Made by a program: the position numbers and the translations under genes | DNA from: Flagellimonas sp. MMG031 | GTDB taxonomy: Bacteria > Bacteroidota > Bacteroidia > Flavobacteriales > Flavobacteriaceae | Assembly (NCBI RefSeq): GCF_040112705.1 | Contig: NZ_CP157804.1 | Location: 746,501-810,500, forward strand | Direction: 5' to 3' | Length of the DNA stretch: 64,000 nt | In this document: positions 1 through 7,523 of the stretch, piece after piece | Layout of the letters: every line of letters starts with the position of its first letter | How positions within the stretch are numbered: position 1 is the first letter of the stretch | Notes under the pieces: generated by a model | What the model was told of the DNA's origin: nothing | What the model saw: only the letters and a program-made list of their open reading frames with translations | Databases searched by the model: none

Positions 1-7
1 AAAAACC

Positions 8-121
8 GTCAGTTCGAGTTTTTTTGAAAAAAAAGTATCGAGAACAAGGTTTTTACTCTGAAAATTCTGATTCTCGATACAATTTTTCAGGATTCTGTCC
101 TGAAAAATCACTCGAATTGAC
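8..121. repeat. Inverted pair of the GTTCGAGT/TATCGAGAAC intergenic repeat
   Basis: Two copies of a short repeat lie head to head. Copy one begins GTCAGTTCGAGT (8-19) and ends TATCGAGAAC (36-45). Copy two is its reverse complement (about 70-121) and contains a perfect hairpin with 11-bp arms (82-92 and 98-108). The same element recurs near 5129, 5691, 30684, 51349, 51857, 53394 and 53699. No gene is visible in the first 225 bases. The element could end transcription from the left, but it has no T tract, so I call it only a repeat. Confidence 0.75.
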
Positions 122-225
122 GAATTGTTGATAAATGTATCAAGAGTGTTATCGTTGGAAGTTATCTTTCTCTTAAAGACTTGATAAGCATCGACCTGAG
201 TTGTACTTTTGAACAAAATAATCGC

Positions 226-648
226 ATGGGCATAAAAGAAATACAGGAAGAGATAGTAGACGAGTTTTCCATGTTCGACGACTGGATGCAGCGGTACGAA
301 TACATGATAGAGCTTGGAAAGTCACTTCCGTTAATAGAAGAAAAATATAAAACCGACGACAACATCATTAAAGGATGTCAGAGCAAGGTGTGGGTACATG
401 CCGAACTGGAAGGCGACAAATTGGTGTTTACGGCGGATAGCGATGCCATCATCACCAAGGGCATCATTGCCATACTGATCCGGGCTTTCAGTCATCAAAA
501 ACCACAGGACATTATCGATGCCAATGTGGATTTTATTGATGAAATCGGACTAAAGGAACATTTGTCCCCGACACGCGCCAACGGATTGGTGAGTATGATC
601 AAGCAGCTCAAATTGTACGCAGTAGCTTATCAAACACAGTTAAAATAA
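226..648 (+). CDS. sufE: SufE family cysteine desulfuration protein
   Basis: This is a 140-residue SufE-type sulfur acceptor. It takes persulfide sulfur from the cysteine desulfurase SufS and stimulates iron-sulfur cluster building on SufBCD in the cytoplasm. Seen: the typical order of an N-terminal helix (EEFSMFDDWMQRYEYMIELG-like), the segment with the acceptor cysteine (IIKGCQSKVWV, about residue 51), and a C-terminal helical region with the PTRANGL motif. The upstream in-frame TTG at 181 would add 15 unfamiliar residues, so the ATG at 226 is preferred. The gene is followed after 6 nt by a DUF59 protein, the usual end of a flavobacterial SUF operon; the rest of that operon is presumably left of the window. 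Confidence 0.93.
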   Translation: MGIKEIQEEIVDEFSMFDDWMQRYEYMIELGKSLPLIEEKYKTDDNIIKGCQSKVWVHAELEGDKLVFTADSDAIITKGIIAILIRAFSHQKPQDIIDANVDFIDEIGLKEHLSPTRANGLVSMIKQLKLYAVAYQTQLK

Positions 649-654
649 CACGGA

Positions 655-984
655 ATGAGCGAAGAAACTACCATAGATACACAGGAACTGGGCGAAAAAA
701 TCGTAAAGGTGCTCAAGACCATTTACGATCCTGAAATCCCAGTGGACATTTATGAACTTGGTCTGATTTACGATGTGTTCGTGAATGAAGATTATGAAGT
801 AAAGATTTTGATGACGCTTACCTCGCCCAACTGTCCCGTGGCCGAAACCTTGCCCGTGGAAGTGGAGGAAAAAGTTAAATCCATCGATGTCTTGAAAGAC
901 GTTGAAGTGGAAATCACTTTCGATCCACCTTGGACGCAGGAATTGATGAGCGAAGAGGCCAAACTCGAACTCGGATTATTGTAA
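655..984 (+). CDS. DUF59/MIP18 family iron-sulfur assembly protein (SufT-like)
   Basis: This 109-residue protein is a stand-alone DUF59 (MIP18-like) domain. Seen: the family core with DPEIPVDIYELGLIY near residues 27-41, the MTLTSPNCPVAETLP segment holding the conserved cysteine (about residue 60), and the closing FDPPWTQELMSEEA motif. Proteins of this family assist iron-sulfur cluster maturation or transfer. It lies 6 nt after sufE and is almost certainly in the same transcript. Length and motifs fit the family well. Whether it acts as SufT or as a carrier cannot be told from sequence alone. Confidence 0.9.
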   Translation: MSEETTIDTQELGEKIVKVLKTIYDPEIPVDIYELGLIYDVFVNEDYEVKILMTLTSPNCPVAETLPVEVEEKVKSIDVLKDVEVEITFDPPWTQELMSEEAKLELGLL

Positions 985-1019
985 ACTGTCAAGAAATAAT
1001 TCCAAAATCATAAATCATA

Positions 1020-1265
1020 ATGTCAGAGGAATTAACGGTTAGGGAAATTGATAGAATTATTGAAATGGCCTGGGAAGACAGGACTCCTTTTGAAGCCATC
1101 GAATTTCAGTTTGGCCTAAAGGAGAACGATGTGCGCGAGGTGATGCGTACCCATTTGAAGCGTTCTTCTTTTGAACTGTGGCGCAAACGTGTAAAAGGCA
1201 GAAAAACAAAGCACCAAAAAACCTCACCGGCCAATAGATTCCGATCGCAGAATCAAAAATTATAA
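1020..1265 (+). CDS. DUF2805 / TIGR03643 family small protein
   Basis: An 81-residue basic protein matching the DUF2805 (TIGR03643) family: a helical start (REIDRIIEMAWEDRTPFEAIEFQFGL) resembling a helix-turn-helix, then RSSFELWRKRV and a lysine/arginine-rich tail. The function is unknown. The basic tail and helical pattern would fit nucleic acid binding, but that is inference. It sits 35 nt after the DUF59 gene, and its stop codon touches the repeat element that precedes the next gene. Confidence 0.8.
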   Translation: MSEELTVREIDRIIEMAWEDRTPFEAIEFQFGLKENDVREVMRTHLKRSSFELWRKRVKGRKTKHQKTSPANRFRSQNQKL

Positions 1266-1294
1266 TGGATTCCTGCCTGCGCGGGAATGACAGT
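1262..1294. repeat. REP-like palindromic element between two genes
   Basis: The sequence ATTCCTGCCTGCGCGGGAAT is an imperfect palindrome of the widespread intergenic type read as CLRGND or IPAQAGIH in translation. It fills the whole gap between the DUF2805 stop and the DUF2480 start and gives an in-frame ATG at 1265 that is probably not used. Related elements occur at about 19378-19465 and 31826-31893. Confidence 0.7.
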
Positions 1295-1804
1295 ATGGAA
1301 GATGAAATTATAAACAGAGTAGCCCAAAGCAAGTTGATCACCTTCAACCTCGAGGATTACTATCCCAAAGGGGAGCGTAAGGTGTTGGACATTGCAGATT
1401 GGCTCTATGAAGGCTTTATTTTGCGTGAAAAGGAGTTTCGTGCCCACGTGGAGGCGCATGATTGGACAGCCTATCAAGATGCTTACGTAGCCTTACAATG
1501 TTCCTCGGACGCCATAGTGCCCGGTTGGGCATTTATGCTTGTAGCTTCCAAATTGCAACCTTATGCCAAAAAAGTGATACAAGGCACTTTACCAGATTTG
1601 GAAACCGCACTTTACCAACCCATTTTGGAGCAATTGGACGTTACGGAATTTACCGATAAACCTGTTATTATTAAAGGGTGTTCCCATAAACCCGTTCCCG
1701 AGAATGCCTACCTCATGGCCGTTGCCCGCATCCAAGAAGTGGCCAAAAGTGTAATGTACGGTGAAGCTTGTTCCTCAGTGCCGCTTTTTAAACGAAAGAA
1801 GTAG
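1295..1804 (+). CDS. DUF2480 family protein
   Basis: A 169-residue protein of the Bacteroidota-specific DUF2480 family, often found at the end of SUF iron-sulfur operons. Seen: an N-terminal EDEIINRVAQSKLITFNLE segment, WLYEGFILREKEFR, and a C-terminal GCSHKPVPENAYL stretch with conserved Cys and His near residue 130. No catalytic motif is recognised. An open frame begins at 1265, but those first ten codons are a REP-like palindrome, so the ATG at 1295 is preferred. By position it probably serves iron-sulfur metabolism; this is inference. Confidence 0.82.
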   Translation: MEDEIINRVAQSKLITFNLEDYYPKGERKVLDIADWLYEGFILREKEFRAHVEAHDWTAYQDAYVALQCSSDAIVPGWAFMLVASKLQPYAKKVIQGTLPDLETALYQPILEQLDVTEFTDKPVIIKGCSHKPVPENAYLMAVARIQEVAKSVMYGEACSSVPLFKRKK

Positions 1805-2838
1805 GTTTCAGTGGTCCAGTAAGCAGTGGACAGTAGTTCGGTACGCAGTTGAGAGGGATGTTTGACTGTCATTTCGAACTGTCTTCCTGAGCTTGTCGAA
1901 GGGCGAGCGGAGCAAGCGTGAAAGATTTTTTGTTTGAGTCCGAAGTCCGAAGTCAGTGGTTAGGATGTCATTTCGAAACGAAGTGAGAAATCTTTTGTGG
2001 GTCGGAAGCCGGAAGTCCGAAGTCGTGAGTTGCATGTTTCGTGTTGCGAGTTAGGAACCAAGAACCAGGAAACAAGACCCAGGAGAGAAAAGACCATATA
2101 AAATAGACTTGGTTTGATGGGCAGACGTTCAGTGGATGGTTGACACTAATTTCACGAATTAACACCAATAGGGTTCTTTGTCATTTCGAACGAATGTGAG
2201 AAATCTGTCGGAAGGCAGTAGGCAGTGGGCAGTGGTCACTGAGCGGCGGTCATTGAGCGGAGTCGAAATGAGTCGAAGCGACAGTAAGGAGGACTGAAAT
2301 AGGGAAGTAGTTGGCAGTGCTGGGTGGTAAGTTGGCAGTATACATTTGACACTAATTTCACAAATTAGCACGAATAGGCTTCTTTGCTATTTGAAATGAA
2401 ATTTTTGACCTTAAACCTTGAATTTGACATTTAAATTTGAACTTGAGTTTTCCCATTGGATTTCTCAATCGATGCTTCGCATCTAATGTCGAAATGACTT
2501 ATTGCGGTCATGCTGAACTGGTTTCAGCATCCCAAACAAAATGGATTCCGTGTCGTGCACGAAAAGACAACTTATCTAGAGGGATGAGATTCCGAAACCT
2601 GCCTTTGCCGCAGGCAGGCAAGTTCGGAATGACGCCCCGGCAACCGTTCGTAATGAGAGTTTGGGTCGCTGAGCGCTGGCCATTGAGCGGTGGCCATTGA
2701 GCGAAGTCGAAATGAGTCGAAATGAGCCGAAGCGACCTACTTACCACCTAAAAAAAAGATTCCGTATCTCCTGCCAGTTGGCAGGAGTACGGAAAGATGC
2801 TGTAGTATCAAGAAGGATGAGATTCCGTGACCAGCACG
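1805..2838. repeat. Non-coding repeat island 1 (left part)
   Basis: About 1 kb without a credible gene. It is a mosaic of degenerate repeats: GTCATTTCGAA...GAGAAATCTT blocks, CATTGAGCGAAGTCGAAATG blocks, GGAAGTCCGAAGTC runs, GCAGTGGGCAGT runs and TGACACTAATTTCACGAATTA blocks. Two hairpins of the GATTCCG...CGGAATGAC type lie at about 2585-2633 and 2757-2798, the second with nearly perfect arms around CTCCTGCC/GGCAGGAG. The short open frames on both strands are only translations of these repeats. The same modules recur in the islands at 5-6.2 kb, 51.2-52.1 kb and 53.2-54.2 kb. Confidence 0.8.
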
Positions 2839-2839
2839 G

Positions 2840-2878
2840 AATAAAAAACCACCGGAAACCTGGAGGCCGCCGGTGGTT
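2840..2878 (-). terminator. Rho-independent terminator of the cadherin/BspA lipoprotein gene
   Basis: Read on the minus strand, a 9-bp perfect stem (AACCACCGG, 2878-2870, pairing with 2855-2847) with a 14-nt loop is followed by a T-rich tract (from 2846 down). It lies 48 nt beyond the stop of the lipoprotein gene. Confidence 0.8.
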
Positions 2879-2925
2879 CTGCTTGCCCTGTATGGGACTG
2901 GGACAAGATGGTATTTAGGTGGTTG

Positions 2926-4917
2926 TTATGGACAGTTTACAGCCCCAGCATGGTTAATGGTCCAACCATTACCCCCATTTTGGATGGAGTTGCTTAAGTT
3001 ACTTATTGCAAATCCTACTGATACACTATTACAATACTGAAGTCCGTTGGCACCTAAAGTAATGCCATCTGGAATCTGGTCATCTGCCCTATTGCCCCAG
3101 CCTATCAAGGTGGCAGCATAATTCTCCGTGTTCATCCCACAATTATTGAGCATACCCGACATGTTGGTAACGCTACCGATGTCCCATGAGGCCAAACTTT
3201 GGTTAAAGGCCGCCGCATTGCGGAACATGTTTGCCATATTCGTTACATTGCTTGTATTCCAACCGCCAACAGTTTGAACCAAAGGTTGGTTAAAGGCAGA
3301 TTCCCCTTGATCTACGTAGAACATGTTACTCATATTTGTTACACTACTGGTATCCCAATTACTGATATCTTTATTAAATGTATGAGCAGTATAGAACATA
3401 CCTTGCATATTGGTTACAGCACTGGTGTCCCAATTTCCAATATCCTGATTAAAGGCCAAGGCATAGCTAAACATATTAGCCATATTGGTTACAGCACTGG
3501 TGTCCCAATTTCCAATATCCCCGTTAAATTTTACGGAGCCAGCAAACATCCCTTCCATGGAGTTGGTTTTTGACCAATCAGGCTCATCAGCGGCACTAAA
3601 CCCTACTAAGTTTTCACATAAAGAAAATCCATAAAACATGGATTGCCATTGTTGGGTACCCCATTGTACTACATCGACCAGAGTATTTTGACTGTCCGTA
3701 TCTGTCCATTCCATGCGCAGTGCAGGAAAAGTACCTTTTATGGCCACTAAATATTCCCCTTGAGCAGCATATTCATGTGTTGGGTTTTCATTGGTGGTAT
3801 AGTTTTCTACGGTACCATCCCCCCAATCTATGGAGTAGTCATATTCAAAATCTTGATTTAGTCCAATGCCCAGTACTTGTTGGGCGGCTACATTAAACTT
3901 CATAATAAAAGAAGCAGGGTCCTCGAACAAGCTTTCAATCACATTGGTCACCGTTACGGTCACAGTAAACTCCACGGGGTCGTTGCTGCCGTCGCTAACG
4001 CTCAAGGTCAAGCTGTGCTTGGTGGTGGTCTCAAAGTCGAGGTTCTTGCCCTCGGCCAAAGAGATTTCACCGTTCTCCGCCACTTGGAAGAGCTCGCTTT
4101 CGTCGGTCACCAAGGCAAAGGTCAATTCGTCCCCGTCGCCGTCGTTGGCTTCCACGGTGCCGATCACATCGCCCACGGCCACATCCTCGGCCACTTCAAA
4201 GTTTTGATCCTCGGCTGTCGGGGCTTCGTTGGTGGTCTCACCGGCCTTGGTCACGGTAATGGTCACCGTAAACTCCACGGGCACGTTTACGCCATCCCCA
4301 ACGTTAAGGGTCAACACGTGTTCTGTGGCGGTCCCATGGTCGAGGTTCTTGCCCTGGACCAAGCTGATTTCGCCATTATCGGCCACTTGGAAGAGTTCGC
4401 TCTCATCGGTTACTAGGGCAAATGTGAGTTCGTCGTCGTCCGCATCGGTGGCCGTTACAGTGCCTACCACGGTCTTATCCTCTGCCACTGTAAATTCTTG
4501 GTCTTCAACAGAAGGGGCCTCGTTGGTCGGCTCCTCGCCCGTGGCTTCCGTAACGTTCACGGTCACTGTGGCACTGGCGGTATCGGTGCCATCGGTCACG
4601 GCAACGGTTAGGGAGTGGCTCGTCTTGGTGGCAAAGCTCAGTTTTTTCCCGGTAGCTAGGCTCATTACGCCTGCCCCGGTGATCTCGAACAGGTTGTCGG
4701 AGTTGGTCTGTATGCTAAAGGTGAGGGCGTCACCATCGGCATCGGTGGCCTTAACGGTACCAATGATCTTGGTATCGGAGATGTTCTCCGCCACGGTAAA
4801 GGTAGCGGCATTAATTACAGGTACCGCGTTGGAAGGCGGTGGGGGCGCGTCGTCCTTTCCACAGGACCACAATACGGTAATGGCCAGGAGCGACCATAAC
4901 AATTTTTTGTAATTCAT
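2926..4917 (-). CDS. Surface lipoprotein with cadherin-like repeats and BspA-type (DUF285) repeats
   Basis: A 663-residue exported lipoprotein. Residues 1-19 are a signal peptide ending in a lipobox (VLWSC, acceptor Cys19). Residues about 30-125, 132-224 and 230-325 are three cadherin-like domains (ATDADGDALTF-type motifs); the last two are close copies of each other. Residues about 336-400 look like a PKD-like fold with the DWGDGT motif. Residues 450-600 carry five to six BspA-type repeats (NWDTSAVTNMANMF, FNQDIGNWDTS), and the C-terminal part has a WG-x-GLQYCNS region. Such proteins are surface-exposed and thought to bind proteins or polysaccharides. The DNA of the cadherin part is visibly richer in G and C than the BspA part, suggesting domain shuffling. 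A 21-bp tandem motif lies 66-116 nt upstream. Confidence 0.88.
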   Translation of the reverse strand: MNYKKLLWSLLAITVLWSCGKDDAPPPPSNAVPVINAATFTVAENISDTKIIGTVKATDADGDALTFSIQTNSDNLFEITGAGVMSLATGKKLSFATKTSHSLTVAVTDGTDTASATVTVNVTEATGEEPTNEAPSVEDQEFTVAEDKTVVGTVTATDADDDELTFALVTDESELFQVADNGEISLVQGKNLDHGTATEHVLTLNVGDGVNVPVEFTVTITVTKAGETTNEAPTAEDQNFEVAEDVAVGDVIGTVEANDGDGDELTFALVTDESELFQVAENGEISLAEGKNLDFETTTKHSLTLSVSDGSNDPVEFTVTVTVTNVIESLFEDPASFIMKFNVAAQQVLGIGLNQDFEYDYSIDWGDGTVENYTTNENPTHEYAAQGEYLVAIKGTFPALRMEWTDTDSQNTLVDVVQWGTQQWQSMFYGFSLCENLVGFSAADEPDWSKTNSMEGMFAGSVKFNGDIGNWDTSAVTNMANMFSYALAFNQDIGNWDTSAVTNMQGMFYTAHTFNKDISNWDTSSVTNMSNMFYVDQGESAFNQPLVQTVGGWNTSNVTNMANMFRNAAAFNQSLASWDIGSVTNMSGMLNNCGMNTENYAATLIGWGNRADDQIPDGITLGANGLQYCNSVSVGFAISNLSNSIQNGGNGWTINHAGAVNCP

Positions 4918-4982
4918 AATTTATCAGTTTTTAAAAATAAGGAGCAAGATGCGGTATTTTGGGTTTACAAATGGGTGCGATC

Positions 4983-5033
4983 TGACGGATGCCCCTTCTG
5001 ATCTGACGGATGCCCTGTTTGATCTGACGGATT
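4983..5033 (-). promoter_or_regulatory. Triple 21-bp-spaced CATCCGTCA motif upstream of surface lipoprotein gene
   Basis: On the minus strand the 9-mer CATCCGTCA occurs at 4991-4983 and 5012-5004, with a one-mismatch third copy at 5033-5025, each exactly 21 bp apart. Neighbouring bases (GATC after the motif, CAGAAGGGG before) are also conserved. Two helical turns between half-sites is the spacing of LytTR-family response-regulator sites. The same arrangement occurs at 50010-50039 in front of another lipoprotein gene. The regulator is not identified. The -7 box here is weak at best (GCATCTTG at 4952-4945). Confidence 0.7.
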
Positions 5034-5036
5034 TTT

Positions 5037-6210
5037 TTTGGGGGATGGATTTTGGGGGTTGGAAATGGGATTTTGGGAGTCGGGAGTGGTGAGTTACGAG
5101 TTATGGGTTTCGGGTTTCAGGTTAAGATGTCAGTTCGAGTGATTTTTGGCGGTTTTTGCAAAAAAGAGACAAAAAATGTATCGAGAACTTAGTTCAGTGA
5201 GGAGCCAAGAGCCAAGAATCAAGACTCTGGGGAGAAAAGACCATAGAAAATAGACTTGGTTTGATGGGCAGTGGGCAGTTGAAACTAATGTCACGAATTG
5301 GCACGAATAGGGTTCTTTGTCATTTCGAGATGTCACCCTGAGCGTTGGCCATTGAGCGTAGTCGAAATAACTCGAAGGGGCAGTCGAGAAATCTTTACTG
5401 GAGCCAAGAACCAAGAGCCAAGACCCAGGAGAGGAATGACCATAGAAAATAGACGGGAATAGATGAGGAGTTATAGGTTACGTGTTTCGGGTTGCACGAT
5501 GTGATTCAAAGAGCAGTTGACGCTAATTTCACGAATTGGCACGAATAGGGTTCTTTGTCATTTCGAGCTGTCACCCTGAGCGTTGGTCATTGAGCGGAAT
5601 CGAAATGAGTCGAAGGGGCAGTCGAGAAATCTTTTGTTTGAGTCCGAAGTCAGGTAGCAGTTGGTCTTGTAAGATGGTGTGTCAGTTCGAGTGTTTTTTG
5701 ATGAGTTTTTGAAAAAAGGAGGCAAAAAATGTATCGAGAACTTAGTTCAGTGAGGAACCAAGAACCAAGAATCAAGATCCAAGAGAGAAAAGACCATAGA
5801 AAATAGACTTGGTTTGATGGGCAGTTGGAAGTCCGAAGTCGGAAGACAGGAGTTAAGATGTCATTTCGAAACGAAGTGAGAAATCTTTTGTGAGTCGGAA
5901 GTCAGTCAGCAGAGGGCAGTGGGCAGTGGTCGCTAAGCGGCGGTCATTGAGCGGAGTCGAAATGAGTCGAAGCGACAGTAAGGAGGACTGAAATAGGGAA
6001 GTAGTGGGCAGTGCTGGGTGGTAAGTTGGCAGTATACATTTGACACTAATTTTGCGAATTGGCACGAATTGGTTCTTTGTCATTTGAAATACCCTTTTGA
6101 ACTTAAACCTTAAACTTTGAACCTATGTGTTGAACTTGACACTTGAGTTTGAGTGTTCCGGTTACTTCGCCAACATCAGTTTGGTAAGAATTCCCTAAAA
6201 GCACTTTTTT
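5037..6210. repeat. Non-coding repeat island 1 (right part)
   Basis: About 1.2 kb with no credible gene. It contains two copies (from 5129 and 5691) of a composite repeat whose modules come in a fixed order: GTCAGTTCGAGTG...TATCGAGAAC, then runs of the form AGCCAAGAATCAAGACTC, then GACCATAGAAAATAGACTTG, then CACTAATTTCACGAATTGG, then GGGTTCTTTGTCATTTCGA, then a CCCTGAGCG...GTCGAAATGAGTCGAAGGG block and GAGAAATCTT. A third partial copy ends near 6090. Short open frames here are translations of the repeats. Confidence 0.8.
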
Positions 6211-6211
6211 A

Positions 6212-6270
6212 CCCTAAACCCTAAACCCTAAACCCTAAACCCTAAACCCTAAACCCTAAACCCTAAACCC
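6212..6270. repeat. Telomere-like tandem heptamer (CCCTAAA)8
   Basis: Eight perfect tandem copies of CCCTAAA plus a partial CCC. The unit is the same as the plant-type telomere heptamer. It sits at the right edge of a repeat island, 75 nt before the DUF3078 start. A nine-copy array of the same unit lies at 53926-53990 in the other island. Both arrays are preceded or followed by degenerate AAACCTTGAACTTGA-type sequence, from which they may have expanded by slippage. Confidence 0.95.
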
Positions 6271-6344
6271 ATTTGTTTGTGAAGAAATGGCGGTTGCGAA
6301 GTGACATTTCTTATTTTTACGGTCTAAACAGTAAACTTCATACT

Positions 6345-7277
6345 ATGAAAAAATTGTTATTCGCCCTTGTGGCCTGTTTTGCGCTAGTCACCGCCACGGC
6401 ACAGACCGAAGAAGAACTAAAAGCCCAGATAGCTCCCAAAAAGGATTCCATTGCCGCCATTCAAAAGCGGGTGGATGCCCTACAGGCCAAACTCGATGCC
6501 TTGCCCGGCTGGAAAGTGGGCGCCTTTGGAACCATTGGCGGTAGCCTATCGGAATTCAATAATTGGTTTGCGCAGGGCATACCCAATAACTCCTCTGGCA
6601 ACATCGGATTTACCGTAAATGCCTTTGCCAACCTGAAAGAAGAAAAGTTTTTTTGGAGAAATTCGGCCAATGTGAACCTAGCTTGGGTAAAGCTGGACGA
6701 TAAGGACGATCCCACCGACGATGACAGTTTCCGACAGGCTACGGATGTATTCAATATTTCTTCCCTGTACGGTAGAAAACTAAGCGAGAAGTTTGCGATT
6801 TCTGCCTTGGCGGAATACCGTACCACTTTATTGAGCAATTTTAACGACCCCGGTTACCTTGATTTGGGTGTGGGTGCTACGTGGACGCCCATTTCGGACC
6901 TGGTAGTGGTCATACATCCGCTCAACTACAACTTTGTGTTCAGTAGCGAGGATACCATTTTTGAGTCGTCCATGGGTGCCAAGATTGTTGCAGACTATAC
7001 TAAACAGATAGGAGCGGTGAGTTTTAAGAGTAACCTTTCCCTTTTTCAGAGTTATGAGAGCAGCAATTTGAGTAACTGGACCTGGATCAACTCATTTAGC
7101 TATACCCTTTGGAAAATGATTGGGGTGGGCTTTGATTTTGGTTTGAGGAACAACAAGCAGGAAACGCTCAATTATATTGTGAACAATGCTCCAACACCAA
7201 ATCCGGATGCCACTTTTGATACCATTGACAACGAACTGCAAACGTACTGGACCCTTGGGTTGAGCTACAAGTTTTGA
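6345..7277 (+). CDS. DUF3078 family outer-membrane-like protein
   Basis: A 310-residue exported protein of the DUF3078 family common in Bacteroidota. Residues 1-20 form a signal peptide (MKKLLFALVACFALVTATAQ). Residues 22-48 form a short coiled coil (EEELKAQIAPKKDSIAAIQK). The rest has alternating hydrophobic and polar residues with GxxxG-rich turns and a final aromatic residue (LGLSYKF), the pattern of an outer-membrane beta-barrel. No substrate is known. The upstream in-frame codons (from 6273) read through non-coding sequence, so the ATG at 6345 directly before the signal peptide is the start. A strong terminator follows. Confidence 0.85.
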   Translation: MKKLLFALVACFALVTATAQTEEELKAQIAPKKDSIAAIQKRVDALQAKLDALPGWKVGAFGTIGGSLSEFNNWFAQGIPNNSSGNIGFTVNAFANLKEEKFFWRNSANVNLAWVKLDDKDDPTDDDSFRQATDVFNISSLYGRKLSEKFAISALAEYRTTLLSNFNDPGYLDLGVGATWTPISDLVVVIHPLNYNFVFSSEDTIFESSMGAKIVADYTKQIGAVSFKSNLSLFQSYESSNLSNWTWINSFSYTLWKMIGVGFDFGLRNNKQETLNYIVNNAPTPNPDATFDTIDNELQTYWTLGLSYKF

Positions 7278-7293
7278 CGTGCAACTTTTGCAT

Positions 7294-7327
7294 ACAAAAA
7301 AAGCCCTCTTTGCGGAGGGCTTTTTTG
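7294..7327 (+). terminator. Rho-independent terminator after the DUF3078 gene
   Basis: A 6-bp GC-rich stem (GCCCTC at 7303-7308, GAGGGC at 7315-7320) is flanked by an A run and a T run that extend the pairing. The loop is TTTGCG. It lies 26 nt after the stop codon. Confidence 0.9.
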
Positions 7328-7523
7328 TGGGGTGAAAAATGTTTTTCAAGTTTTTAAGACCATGGTCTAAGTAGGTTAAGATCTGTAAGATCTGTGCGTG
7401 ACACTAAAATGACTTAAAAACAAAGTGAAAGTAGATCATCTGTGGTCACGCCCTAAACTTTTGTTGTGAACAGGTCCAAAAATGTTGTGAAATAGGCAAT
7501 AGGTTGCCGTTCATCGATAAAGT

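Noticed and set aside
2437..2747. Open frames on both strands in island 1
   Set aside because: They are translations of GTCGAAATGAG/CATTGAGCG repeats and have no domain, start context or conservation signal.
4229..4912. Long open frame (about 227 residues) opposite the cadherin gene
   Set aside because: It mirrors the cadherin repeats on the other strand, with low-complexity Ser/Val/Thr content and no recognisable domain; the minus-strand gene has signal peptide, domains and terminator.
6212..6270. CCCTAAA array as sign of eukaryotic (plant telomere) contamination
   Set aside because: Both arrays are embedded in bacterial repeats and genes, are short, and occur twice in the same kind of context.
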